Positions 9,958-17,553 of a DNA stretch of 64,000 nucleotides are shown here, piece after piece. The stretch's first letter is position 1; each line of letters begins with the position of its first letter. The DNA lies in contig CABJAW010000001.1 in NCBI GenBank assembly GCA_902363665.1, forward strand, positions 62,001 to 126,000. The letters run 5' to 3'. A model generated the notes under the pieces. That model worked only from the letters and a program-made list of their open reading frames with translations. It made no database searches and was not told where the DNA came from. The position numbers and the translations under genes are program-made. This DNA is from Lachnospiraceae bacterium (GTDB lineage Bacteria; Bacillota; Clostridia; Lachnospirales; Lachnospiraceae).

Positions 9958-11199
9958 TTATTCTATTCCCATTTTTTTCAAAAGAAACAAAACGTTCTGG
10001 CCTTCAATCTGGCTGAACACGCTGTCGCTGAAATCATCCGGCTCTACCGTGCCCTGATACCAGGACTGCCCGTCAAAATAGTTTTGTACTGACTGTGAGG
10101 AAAACTTTCTTCCATGTCTTGCATATATTTCATTGATCGCCATCTGCAGTTCTTCATAACTCATTCCATCCACATCGCTGTCTGCCAAAAGCCGCTCAGA
10201 ACTCTGCGACAGAATGTAGGAACCGCTCTGTGCCTGAGTCTGCTTAGTTGGATCCTCGACTGCTTCGGTCTGCTTTTCTGTTATTTTTTCCGTCTGCTTT
10301 TTGGATGCCCTTGTGGTCTGTTTTTCTGTCACCCGTTCCGCCTTTTTCTCTGTCGCCGCATTTTGATCCTTTGGAGTTTCGGCCGCGGCCGTCTGCTTCG
10401 TAGTCCCGCTTTGCGCCTGTCCGTCTCCATCCAGAATTGTGATTACGCTGTCTCCACCGCTGTCTTCTCCTGCAGTCGTTTTCACTGTCTCGGTCTGTGT
10501 GACCTGCACATTTCCTCCGTCTTGCGCATTACGTTTTCCGCTTCGCCCTTTCATCCAGAACAGGCCAAGCGCGACGAGTGCCACAATCAGAATCGCTATC
10601 AATCCGAGTAGCAGATACTGCACCGGCGTAATCCTGCGTTCGTTCTCCTCTGGAAGCTCCCGGTTCCATGACTCCTCCCAGCTGCCCTGCAGCCGTTCCT
10701 GCTGGTAACGTGTGCGGCGTTCTCCGGTATCCTGCGGCATGCGGCGCTGCTGCTCTCCGGCGCCCGTCTGGCGACGTACGTTTTCTCCGTTCGTCCGTGG
10801 CTGAGCACTCTGCACCGGTGTTCGCCGACTTCCTGCATCGCCGACTTCAGACGGGCGACGTGTATTTTCTGCATCCCTCCGTGGCTGAGCACTCTGCACC
10901 GGTGTTCGCCGACTTCCCGCATCACCGACTCCAGATGGGCGACGTGTATTTTCTGCATCTATACGCGTTTGAGCATTTGACACTGGTACGCGCCTGCTGC
11001 CCTGCTCATCAGTTCCCGGCTCGCGGCGTGTGCTCTGTCTCTGCGCACTGCCGTCTCCACGAGGTGAAAACACACCAGATTCCTGCGGGCGCTGTGTACG
11101 CGGAGCTTCCCGCTCAACCTTTGCGCCGCAGTATTCACAAAATCGGCTTTCATCTGACAGCGCATGACCGCACTGCCGGCAATACCAAATGTTTCCCAT
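9958..11199 (-). CDS. Zinc-ribbon, single-pass membrane protein with C-terminal YARHG domain
   Basis: 413 residues. The N-terminus is a zinc ribbon (CRQC near residue 7 and CEYC near residue 21). Residues 58-141 hold three 28-residue Arg/Pro-rich repeats (RRPSxVGDAGSRRTPVQ type). A membrane helix (YLLLGLIAILIVALVALGL) follows near residue 195, then a Thr/Lys/Gln-rich extracytoplasmic linker and a C-terminal domain with EIYARHGRKF, the signature of the YARHG domain found in cell-surface proteins. Function unknown; the layout suggests a cytoplasmic metal or stress sensor joined to a surface domain (inference). Its start is 8 bases after the ArsR-type gene, so the two form an operon. Confidence 0.85.
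   Translation of the reverse strand: MGNIWYCRQCGHALSDESRFCEYCGAKVEREAPRTQRPQESGVFSPRGDGSAQRQSTRREPGTDEQGSRRVPVSNAQTRIDAENTRRPSGVGDAGSRRTPVQSAQPRRDAENTRRPSEVGDAGSRRTPVQSAQPRTNGENVRRQTGAGEQQRRMPQDTGERRTRYQQERLQGSWEESWNRELPEENERRITPVQYLLLGLIAILIVALVALGLFWMKGRSGKRNAQDGGNVQVTQTETVKTTAGEDSGGDSVITILDGDGQAQSGTTKQTAAAETPKDQNAATEKKAERVTEKQTTRASKKQTEKITEKQTEAVEDPTKQTQAQSGSYILSQSSERLLADSDVDGMSYEELQMAINEIYARHGRKFSSQSVQNYFDGQSWYQGTVEPDDFSDSVFSQIEGQNVLFLLKKMGIE
10777..11028 (-). repeat. In-gene 84-bp tandem repeats (3 copies)
   Basis: Three tandem 84-base units code 28-residue Arg/Ser/Pro-rich repeats in the cytoplasmic part of the zinc-ribbon protein. Units two and three are nearly identical at DNA level (shared GAGCACTCTGCACCGGTGTT), while the first is diverged, pointing to recent unit duplication. 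Confidence 0.85.
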
Positions 11200-11207
11200 A
11201 TCCTACC

Positions 11208-11822
11208 TCACGCTTTTCTGTATTTCTTCAGGTAGTCCGCTGCCTTCTCCATCACTTCTGCATTGATTGAATAGTAAGACCAGCGCCCCTCGCGTCTGCA
11301 GTTCACCGTACCTGAATCGCACAGAATCTTCATGTGATGAGACAGTGTCGACTGTACAATGCTCACGGATTTCAGCAAATCTGCTGCACACAGCTCATGC
11401 TCCTCGAGCATCCCAACAATTCGAAGCCTCGTCTCATCACCGAGTGCCCGGAAAATAAGGGCTGCCTCATCCTCTGACACCTCGCCGGCTGTTTTTTTCC
11501 GATTTGCTGTTTTTACTGATTTTCCGGTTTTGTCTGCTTTGCGTCCAATCGTCTTTCCTGCTGATTTTTCTGCTTTTTCAGTCTGATTCAAAGCGGTAAA
11601 GGCCTCTTCCATCTCCTCTGTCTTCCAGACACCCTGCGATGTCCCACCTTCCGGAACCACTTTTGCTGATTCTTTTCTTTCCAGGTCCTCTGCTCCCTGA
11701 AGCTGCTTCTTTTTCTTCTTTTTCTTGTCCCCTTTTTCTATCTTTTCATCCGTCAGAAGCGCCAGTTTCTTCTTTTTCAGCTTTTCTTCTGATTTCTGTT
11801 TTTTCTTCTTTTTGTCTTTCAT
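11208..11822 (-). CDS. ArsR-family regulator with long Lys-rich N-terminal tail
   Basis: 204 residues from the ATG at 11822, which has AAAGGGG 6 bases upstream; an earlier in-frame ATG at 11861 lacks a ribosome site. Residues 1 to about 115 are very rich in Lys/Glu/Ala and probably disordered. The last ~85 residues are a winged helix of the ArsR type: ALGDETRLRIVGMLEEHELCAADLL, then STLSHHMKILCDSGTVNCRREGRWSYYSIN. No obvious Cys metal site of the ELCVCDL type is seen: only one Cys (ELCAADL) remains, so metal sensing is uncertain. It is co-transcribed with the zinc-ribbon/YARHG gene. The tail is unusual for this normally ~100-residue family. Confidence 0.87.
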   Translation of the reverse strand: MKDKKKKKQKSEEKLKKKKLALLTDEKIEKGDKKKKKKKQLQGAEDLERKESAKVVPEGGTSQGVWKTEEMEEAFTALNQTEKAEKSAGKTIGRKADKTGKSVKTANRKKTAGEVSEDEAALIFRALGDETRLRIVGMLEEHELCAADLLKSVSIVQSTLSHHMKILCDSGTVNCRREGRWSYYSINAEVMEKAADYLKKYRKA

Positions 11823-11959
11823 GATATCCCCTTTATCATTTCCTGTTTCTTTTTTGAGCATGAGCGTTTCTCATGGTTCTTATCGTTCCCCTTATCGCTG
11901 CCCTCATCTTTTTTCGCTGTTTTATATGTTTATATGCTTATATGCATAAATATTCATTT

Positions 11960-12101
11960 GTAACTGTTCAGAGCCAAGCAAAATTTCATAAAACAGGCGT
12001 AAAATGCTCGCATTTTTAAGCCTGTTTTTGAAATTTTATTTGGCGGATACGCCACACCGACGAAATGCGTAGCATTTTGGAGGTTGGCTCTGAACAGTTA
12101 C
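11960..12101. mobile_element. MITE family A, copy 1 (perfect 8-bp target duplication)
   Basis: 142 bases bounded by perfect 17-base inverted ends GTAACTGTTCAGAGCCA. The flanks are ATTCATTT on both sides (11952-11959 and 12102-12109), an exact 8-base target duplication. Inside are a conserved arm of about 46 bases (12038-12084) and a private hairpin (AACAGGC...GCCTGTT). No coding capacity. GTAA ends with 8-base duplications are what IS66-family transposons leave, so an IS66 transposase in trans is the likely mover (inference). Confidence 0.92.
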
Positions 12102-12137
12102 ATTCATTTTATCTTTTCAGCAAAAGCAAACATTTGT

Positions 12138-12166
12138 ATTATATCACGACAGTGATTTTCCGTAAA
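12138..12166 (-). promoter_or_regulatory. Promoter of the ArsR-type operon
   Basis: Minus-strand -35 TTTACG and -10 TATAAT are separated by exactly 17 bases. Transcription would start near 12130, about 300 bases before the ArsR-type start codon, so the whole MITE copy 1 lies in the 5' leader. Confidence 0.6.
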
Positions 12167-12230
12167 GTCATTTCCTTTTATGCAAAAAATGGCAATCACT
12201 TTTTGCCCCTGATATCATCATGATAATACA

Positions 12231-12277
12231 ACAGGTTCCCGCCCGGCAGTCATCTAGGCCGCCTCGGAGGAACCTGT
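12231..12277 (-). terminator. Hairpin after the aroE-type gene
   Basis: Perfect ACAGGTTCC/GGAACCTGT arms close a GC-rich loop, 19 bases past the stop of the downstream dehydrogenase gene. The plus strand has the better T-run (CTTATTTTTC), so termination on the minus strand is plausible but less certain. Confidence 0.55.
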
Positions 12278-12295
12278 CTTATTTTTCAGAACCAA

Positions 12296-13168
12296 TCAGC
12301 CCTTTGAGAAATATTTTTCCTTGATAATCTCCACCGGCATATCCATTCCGGTCCAGAGCTTGAAGGACGCTGCTCCCTGGTACAGAAGCATATACATGCC
12401 GTTTCCGGTCTTACATCCTGCTTCTTTTGCCTCGCGCAGAAGCCGTGTCTCCTGCGGATTGTAGATTACATCAAATACAAACAGATCCTTGTGGAACATG
12501 GTCGTGTCGGTAATGATCGTATTTTCTGTCTTCGGGGCCATTCCGACGGAGGTTCCGTTTACCAGAATTGCGCTGTCTGCGATTGAAGCACGCAGCACTT
12601 CCGGATCAGAGAAATCATGCAGTGTTACTTTGCAGTTTGTACGCTCATTCAGCTTTGCAACGATCTCTTCTGCTCTTCCGTAAAATGCATCTTTTACGTT
12701 AAACACATTGATCTCAGCCACACCATCCAGTGCCGCCTGCACCAGAATCGCCGTTGCTGCTCCGCCTGCACCGAGCAGTGTCATCTTCTTTCCGATGATG
12801 TCTACACCTTTTTCTGCTACAGCTCTCATAAATCCAACACCATCGGTCGTATAAGCTGTCAGAACGCCATTATCGTTCACGATCGTATTGCATGCGCCTG
12901 AAATTTCAGAGGCCGGTGAAACCTTGTCAGCAAGCCTGCACATGATATTCTTGCCCGGCATTGTGATATTCCAGCCCCTTGCTCCCATCGTGCGAAGACC
13001 CTCCACTGCCTGCGGCATCTTCTCCTCCGGAACATCAAATGCAAGATATGTATAATCAAGTCCCAGCTGGTCACACGCTTCGTTGTGCATTTCCGGTGAA
13101 ACGCTGTGTGCAACCGGACTTCCAAGTAAACATAATAATCCAGTATGACCTGTAATGTGTTTTGACAT
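12296..13168 (-). CDS. Shikimate/quinate dehydrogenase paralogue 1
   Basis: 290 residues; interconverts 3-dehydroshikimate and shikimate (or dehydroquinate and quinate) with a nicotinamide cofactor. Substrate site SPVAHSVSPEMHNEA near residue 16 and NITMPGKNIMC with the catalytic Lys; Rossmann fold LLGAGGAATAI near residue 130. After the second strand the sequence is FNVKDAFY, without the N-R-T/S-x-x-R that normally binds the NADP phosphate, suggesting NAD use as in catabolic YdiB-type enzymes (inference). Start set at ATG 13168 with AGAGGA upstream. It is one of two paralogues in tandem behind the flavoprotein gene, so it is probably catabolic rather than the housekeeping AroE. Confidence 0.92.
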   Translation of the reverse strand: MSKHITGHTGLLCLLGSPVAHSVSPEMHNEACDQLGLDYTYLAFDVPEEKMPQAVEGLRTMGARGWNITMPGKNIMCRLADKVSPASEISGACNTIVNDNGVLTAYTTDGVGFMRAVAEKGVDIIGKKMTLLGAGGAATAILVQAALDGVAEINVFNVKDAFYGRAEEIVAKLNERTNCKVTLHDFSDPEVLRASIADSAILVNGTSVGMAPKTENTIITDTTMFHKDLFVFDVIYNPQETRLLREAKEAGCKTGNGMYMLLYQGAASFKLWTGMDMPVEIIKEKYFSKG

Positions 13169-13272
13169 AAGCTTATCCTCTCTGTTTCTTTGCCCCTTTA
13201 AAGCAATGATTTGTGTTTGTGTTGTATTATACATGAACCGCACCTGGAACGCAACCCAAAAACAAGGGAATT

Positions 13273-13431
13273 TAACCGAGTCAGGCAAGTCCCCTGCTTC
13301 AATTGCGCTGAGCAATAAGCAGTGGGTGGGGACTTGCTTGTATCAGGAGTGGTACAAGCCACTCCTGATAAGCTGCGAAGCAGCTACTCGGTTATGAGCA
13401 AGTAGCGAAGCGGATTGCGAATATCCGCTTT
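13273..13431. repeat. Family D multi-hairpin element plus core module
   Basis: Outer arms TAACCGAGT/ACTCGGTTA (13273-13281, 13386-13394) enclose three hairpins: GCAAGTCCCC/GGGGACTTGC, a perfect TATCAGGAGTGG/CCACTCCTGATA and AGCTGC/GCAGCT. A core module with AAGCGGA/TCCGCTT arms follows (13396-13431). It fills most of the 317-base gap between the two dehydrogenase genes. No open reading frame with a ribosome site is present. Confidence 0.85.
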
Positions 13432-13485
13432 GACAAACGCAGAAGCCCATAAGAACCCCTGCGCAAAACAAATGGCCGTTATTTC

Positions 13486-14373
13486 TCAGATTCCCAGCTT
13501 TTCCTTCATGTAATCAACCGGGGTCTTCTTGCCGGTGTACAGCTCGATTGCGATCAGCGCCTGGAAGAGCATCATGCCCATGCCGTTATAAATGCGTTCA
13601 CAGCCTGCTTCCTTCGCCTGCTTCATCATGACCGTCTCACGCGGTGCGTAAACCGTGTCTGTCACGATCAGATCTTTGCGAAAACAGGAGGTGTCCGGAA
13701 TGTTAGTGAGATCCTCCAGCGGATGCATGCCGACACCTGTCGCATCACAGAAGATATCTGCTGCCTGCATCTTCTCTTTCAGAAGCGCAAGGTCTGCCAG
13801 ATCATGCATTTCTGCCTTACAGCCGGTGTTCTTGTTGATAATGTCAACGATCTCCTCGCCGCGGCTGTAGAATTTATCTTTAATGTTGAAAATATCAAGC
13901 TGTCCGATTCCGTCCAGAGCGCCGCGCACTGCGATTGCCGTCGCTGCTCCGCCGGTACCGATCAGAACCATCTTCATGCCCCTGAAATCAATGCCTTCTT
14001 CTTTAATTGCCTGCCAGTAGCCCATTCCATCTGTGTTGTAGCCCTTCAGATGTCCGGTCACTGCGCCGTTCTCATCGCGCTCATTGACGACGGTGTTGAT
14101 TGCCCCGCACAGCTTTGCAGCCTCATCCACGTCGTCCAGATATTTATGTACGACTGTCTTATTCGGCATGGAAATGTTGGAGCCGAGCATCTTCAGCGCA
14201 CGAATGCTCTCCACAGCAGCCTCCAGTGTGCTGTTGTCTACTTCGAATGCCAGCTGAATGACGTCATCTCCGTTTTTGTCGTATGCAAGGTTGTGAGTCA
14301 TCGGTGACTGGGAATGACGGATTGGATAAGCCATCAGTCCTACTAACTCGGTATGTCCTGTAATATTCGGCAT
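13486..14373 (-). CDS. Shikimate/quinate dehydrogenase paralogue 2
   Basis: 295 residues, same family as the next gene downstream and only moderately similar to it. Substrate motif YPIRHSQSPMTHN near residue 16, catalytic Lys in SMPNKTVVHK, NTVVN and YNTDGMGYW segments, and Rossmann motif LIGTGGAATAI. The cofactor loop reads FNIKDKFYSRGEE, again without the NADP-type N-R-T/S-x-x-R, so NAD is the likely cofactor (inference). The gene follows the old-yellow-enzyme gene in the same direction with a GC-rich hairpin in between, and GGGAGGA precedes the ATG. Two such enzymes together suggest one for quinate and one for shikimate, or different stereo-substrates. Confidence 0.92.
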   Translation of the reverse strand: MPNITGHTELVGLMAYPIRHSQSPMTHNLAYDKNGDDVIQLAFEVDNSTLEAAVESIRALKMLGSNISMPNKTVVHKYLDDVDEAAKLCGAINTVVNERDENGAVTGHLKGYNTDGMGYWQAIKEEGIDFRGMKMVLIGTGGAATAIAVRGALDGIGQLDIFNIKDKFYSRGEEIVDIINKNTGCKAEMHDLADLALLKEKMQAADIFCDATGVGMHPLEDLTNIPDTSCFRKDLIVTDTVYAPRETVMMKQAKEAGCERIYNGMGMMLFQALIAIELYTGKKTPVDYMKEKLGI

Positions 14374-14405
14374 GATAATTTCCTCCCTGGATATCCTCTC
14401 TTTTT

Positions 14406-14432
14406 GCCCGGGAATCCTCCTGATTCCCGGGC
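14406..14432 (-). promoter_or_regulatory. Perfect GC-rich intercistronic hairpin
   Basis: GCCCGGGAATC and GATTCCCGGGC are exact 11-base arms around CTCCT. In the minus-strand message it sits about 30 bases before the second dehydrogenase start and is followed by A-residues, not U, so it is not a classical terminator. It may protect a processed mRNA end or modulate coupling (inference). Confidence 0.7.
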
Positions 14433-14458
14433 AACCTTTTGATTATAATCTTTTGTAA

Positions 14459-14479
14459 AACGGATCTTTACAATCCGTT
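14459..14479 (-). terminator. Weak hairpin after the flavoprotein gene
   Basis: AACGGAT/ATCCGTT arms, 21 bases past the flavoprotein stop codon, followed by TTTTAC on the minus strand. The short stem suggests only partial termination, which would lower expression of the downstream dehydrogenase genes. Confidence 0.5.
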
Positions 14480-14500
14480 ATCTGCATGCAGCATCTGCCT

Positions 14501-16522
14501 TTACTCCAACGGAGCCAGATCGATATATCCTCTGTTTTCCAGTACATTCAGGATCGCACGTCCTTCCATCGTACCTTCCATGATACGGCGGGCACGTACA
14601 GAATCCCCAATCGTATAGATGTACGTATCTGTATCCGCGAACGCTTCCTCAAGCTGCGGAAGCAGCGGATTGTTGCTCCGCATGCCAAGGCAGTTAAATC
14701 CGAGGTCAAACTCCAGATCGGTCACCGTGCCGTCCGGAAGCTTCACGGTAAATGCATTCTCTTTTACTTCCTGCAGCGCTGTGTTGACATACTCTTTTAC
14801 ACCGTACTTGTCGTGTGTCTCGCGCATTGAGCATTTGGTGATCGGGTCTGCGAGCATACCGATCTGCGGAAGCATATCGATGATCGTGCACTTTGCGCCG
14901 TGCGGTGCGAAGTATTCGATCACGTCAAGTCCGACAGAACCGCCGCCGACTACAACAACCTTCTTGTCCCTGCAGGATTCATCCGGATACTTGCCAGCAT
15001 TTAAGTTGTTGATCATATCAAAGATCGTTGCGACATTGCCTGCCGCAATATTTTCCTTCAGGCCCTTGATCGGCGGAACGAGCGGAACGGAACCGGTTGC
15101 GTTGACTACAATATCTGGCTTGAATTCCTGTACCTTCTCGATGGTCGCTTCTGTGTTCAGGAAAACGTACAGATTTTTCAGCCTTGCTGCACGTGCCTCC
15201 AGGTATTTCGGGAAATCTTTCATACGGGTCTTGCTCGGAAGATCGGAAATAAAGGTGGAAAGTCCACCCAGATGATCCTTTTTCTCCAGAACAAAGACAT
15301 TGCAGCCGACCTCCGCTGCTGTACAGGCTGCCTCAAGGCCTGCGGTACCGCCGCCGACTACGACCACATTGCACTGCTTTTTGATTTTCAGATTCTTATA
15401 GATATCGCCCTCCGGTACTGCCGGGTTGACGGTACAGCGGATCGGACGGTTGACGCCGATCCGGTTGCCTGCGCAGCCGACGTTGCAGGAAATACATTTG
15501 CGCAGCAGCACTTCCTCGCCTTCCTGGACTTTCTTTACCCAGTTCGGCTCTGCGATCAGTCCGCGGCCCATGCCAACGATATCCACATCTCCGCTCTCCA
15601 GAATCTTCTCTACGATCTCCGGGTCACGGTAGTTACCTGCGTTGATGACCGGTTTGCCAAATGCATCCTTGACCGCTCTTGCCATGTAGGAACGCCATCC
15701 GTCCGGCAGAAAATTTGAATCGATCTGATACTGCAAAGACGGGTTCAGTCCACAGGAAACATCGTACATATCTACAAATTCATCAAGGTACTTCAGATAT
15801 TCCAGCGTATCCTCGAGGGTATTGCCGCCCGGCACACGCTCTTCAGCGGAAATACGGATAATAATCGGGAACCATGGTCCGACCTGCTTTCTTACTTCCT
15901 CAAGTACCATGCGCGGGAAACGAAGACGGTTCTCGACGCTTCCGCCGAATTCGTCTTCTCTCTTATTATAATAAGGAGAAATAAACTGGCTGATCAGGTA
16001 AGAATGTCCGCAGTGGATTTCCACTGCATCAAATCCGATCGTCTGCACGCGCTTTGCAGCCTCTCCGTATTTTTTCACTGTGGTAAGGATCTCTTCCTTT
16101 GTCATCGGCCGCGGGATCTCGCCGCCCGCTTTCGTCGGTACGTTGGAAGAAGAAACGGTCTCCATTCCCGTACGTGCCGAAGATGCCGACGCACCTGCGT
16201 GGTTGATCTGGATCGCAACGGTCGCACCGTTCTTGTGCAGGTTCTCCACGAGCTGATAATAGCGCGGCATAAAGCTGTCATGGTCGATCCGGATCTGACT
16301 CGTGCCGTTTGATCCGACCGGGTACTCTACATTTGCATTTTCCAGAATAATAAGGCCTGTGCCGCCCTTTGCACGCTGGGAATAATAATTCATGTGACGG
16401 CTGCTCATCTCACCGCTCGTCTCACCGTAATTGGTGCCCATCGGGGTCATCGCGATGCGGTTTTTGATTGTCGTACGCTTAATGGTAATCGGTTCAAAAA
16501 TTTTGGGATATTTACTCTTCAT
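14501..16522 (-). CDS. Old-yellow-enzyme family NADH:flavin oxidoreductase with FeS and FAD/NAD domains
   Basis: 673 residues, the architecture of 2,4-dienoyl-CoA reductase, BaiCD/BaiH and 2-enoate reductases. Residues 1 to about 340 are the FMN TIM barrel (NRIAMTPMGTNYGE, VAIQINHAGA, EIHCGHSYLISQFISP, VGMGRGLIAEP). A 4Fe-4S ligand set follows (RKCISCNVGC, then IRCTVNP). Then FAD motif VVVVGGGTAGLEAA and NAD motif VVVVGGGSVGLDVIEY. Such enzymes use NADH to reduce activated C=C bonds. Start at 16522 has AAGGAGAT upstream. It leads the two dehydrogenase genes and is divergent by regulation from the MFS gene. 3-Dehydroshikimate and shikimate carry an enoate C=C, so one of them could be the substrate (inference). 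Confidence 0.93.
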   Translation of the reverse strand: MKSKYPKIFEPITIKRTTIKNRIAMTPMGTNYGETSGEMSSRHMNYYSQRAKGGTGLIILENANVEYPVGSNGTSQIRIDHDSFMPRYYQLVENLHKNGATVAIQINHAGASASSARTGMETVSSSNVPTKAGGEIPRPMTKEEILTTVKKYGEAAKRVQTIGFDAVEIHCGHSYLISQFISPYYNKREDEFGGSVENRLRFPRMVLEEVRKQVGPWFPIIIRISAEERVPGGNTLEDTLEYLKYLDEFVDMYDVSCGLNPSLQYQIDSNFLPDGWRSYMARAVKDAFGKPVINAGNYRDPEIVEKILESGDVDIVGMGRGLIAEPNWVKKVQEGEEVLLRKCISCNVGCAGNRIGVNRPIRCTVNPAVPEGDIYKNLKIKKQCNVVVVGGGTAGLEAACTAAEVGCNVFVLEKKDHLGGLSTFISDLPSKTRMKDFPKYLEARAARLKNLYVFLNTEATIEKVQEFKPDIVVNATGSVPLVPPIKGLKENIAAGNVATIFDMINNLNAGKYPDESCRDKKVVVVGGGSVGLDVIEYFAPHGAKCTIIDMLPQIGMLADPITKCSMRETHDKYGVKEYVNTALQEVKENAFTVKLPDGTVTDLEFDLGFNCLGMRSNNPLLPQLEEAFADTDTYIYTIGDSVRARRIMEGTMEGRAILNVLENRGYIDLAPLE

Positions 16523-16564
16523 GATTGATCTCCTTACACTACATCGTTCGTTACATGAGAGGCA

Positions 16565-16581
16565 TTCCTTCGTTTGTGACA
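16565..16581. promoter_or_regulatory. Shared 17-bp motif, copy 1 (upstream of the flavoprotein gene)
   Basis: TTCCTTCGTTTGTGACA, identical to bases 17766-17782. It lies 43 bases before the flavoprotein start codon, in the 80-base gap after the LysR gene. Two exact copies before genes flanking the regulator make it a candidate LysR operator (inference). Confidence 0.55.
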
Positions 16582-16602
16582 CCCTTATCATATCGCGTTT
16601 GA

Positions 16603-17553
16603 TTAAAAATTAACAATATCTTTCAGGTAAATTTTTGATGCATTCAATCTATCGTTTTTCTTCTCCATTTCCTCTTTCCGTGCTTCTTCCTTAATATACC
16701 GGATAAACCGCTCCACCGCCGGAAGACGGTAACGCTCCTTCATCCAGAACATAAAAACCTGATGATAAATGCTCAGATCTTTCAGCCTGTGTACATTTAC
16801 CTGATCTTCCCCGGCAAGAAAATCGGTCTCCGGCATCAGCGCAATCCCGAAATTCCGCTTCACCATCGCAAGAATTGAATACTCATCCGGGCATTCGGCG
16901 ATGATATCCGGATGCACTCCATATTTCCGGTAGAGATATTTCGTATGGGTTCCCATCCACGAAGCCTGATCATAGCCGATCACCGGATAACGGTCCAGAA
17001 TCTGAAGCGGCACTTCCTCCTGCCCCTCCAGTTCATGCCCCTTTGGTGTGACGATCAGCACTTCCTGGTTTAAAATAGGAAAATGTTCCATTCCTTCCTT
17101 CTCAATACACCCGCCAAACCCAATATCAAGCTCACCGCTTTTTACTTTTTCTGCAATCGCAGACGTATGATTCTGCCAGAATCCAAACACGACACGCCTG
17201 TTTTCCGGCCGTTCCAGAAATTCTTTTACCTTACACGGAATGTACTGTCCGGCCAGAGGAAAGACGTAGCCGATCTCAATTCTTCCACCGTCCGACGCAA
17301 GCTCACTCATCTTTTCCATTGCCACCCGGCAGTCCTCCACAATCCGGTCTGCGTACTCCAGAAAAAGCTTTCCGGCCTTCGTCAGGTTTACGCCTCTGCC
17401 GCGTTTTTCAAACAATGGTACACCGAGTTCCTGTTCCAGTGATGCCATGGAACGGCTCAGAGAAGGCTGTGAGACATACAGTTCTTCCGCCGCCAGATGG
17501 TAGTTTTCCAGTCTGGCCACCTTCTGAAAATAAATGATCTGATTTAATGTCAT
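16603..17553 (-). CDS. LysR-family transcriptional regulator
   Basis: 316 residues. The N-terminal winged helix is intact: IIYFQKVARLENYHLAAEEL, SQPSLSRSMASLEQELGVPLFEKRGRG, followed by the linker helix and a LysR substrate-binding domain (IEIGYVFPLAGQ... to SIYHQVFMFW). The ligand is unknown, but the gene sits between a flavoprotein/dehydrogenase operon on one side and a divergent MFS carrier on the other, so an alicyclic acid of the quinate/shikimate type is the best guess. GGAGAAACG precedes the ATG. The 283-base intergenic region to the MFS start contains a shared 17-base motif and a diverged core hairpin. Confidence 0.93.
   Translation of the reverse strand: MTLNQIIYFQKVARLENYHLAAEELYVSQPSLSRSMASLEQELGVPLFEKRGRGVNLTKAGKLFLEYADRIVEDCRVAMEKMSELASDGGRIEIGYVFPLAGQYIPCKVKEFLERPENRRVVFGFWQNHTSAIAEKVKSGELDIGFGGCIEKEGMEHFPILNQEVLIVTPKGHELEGQEEVPLQILDRYPVIGYDQASWMGTHTKYLYRKYGVHPDIIAECPDEYSILAMVKRNFGIALMPETDFLAGEDQVNVHRLKDLSIYHQVFMFWMKERYRLPAVERFIRYIKEEARKEEMEKKNDRLNASKIYLKDIVNF

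Noticed and set aside
11823-11861. Earlier ATG for the ArsR-type gene
   Set aside because: No ribosome site upstream of it, while the ATG at 11822 has AAAGGGG at good spacing.
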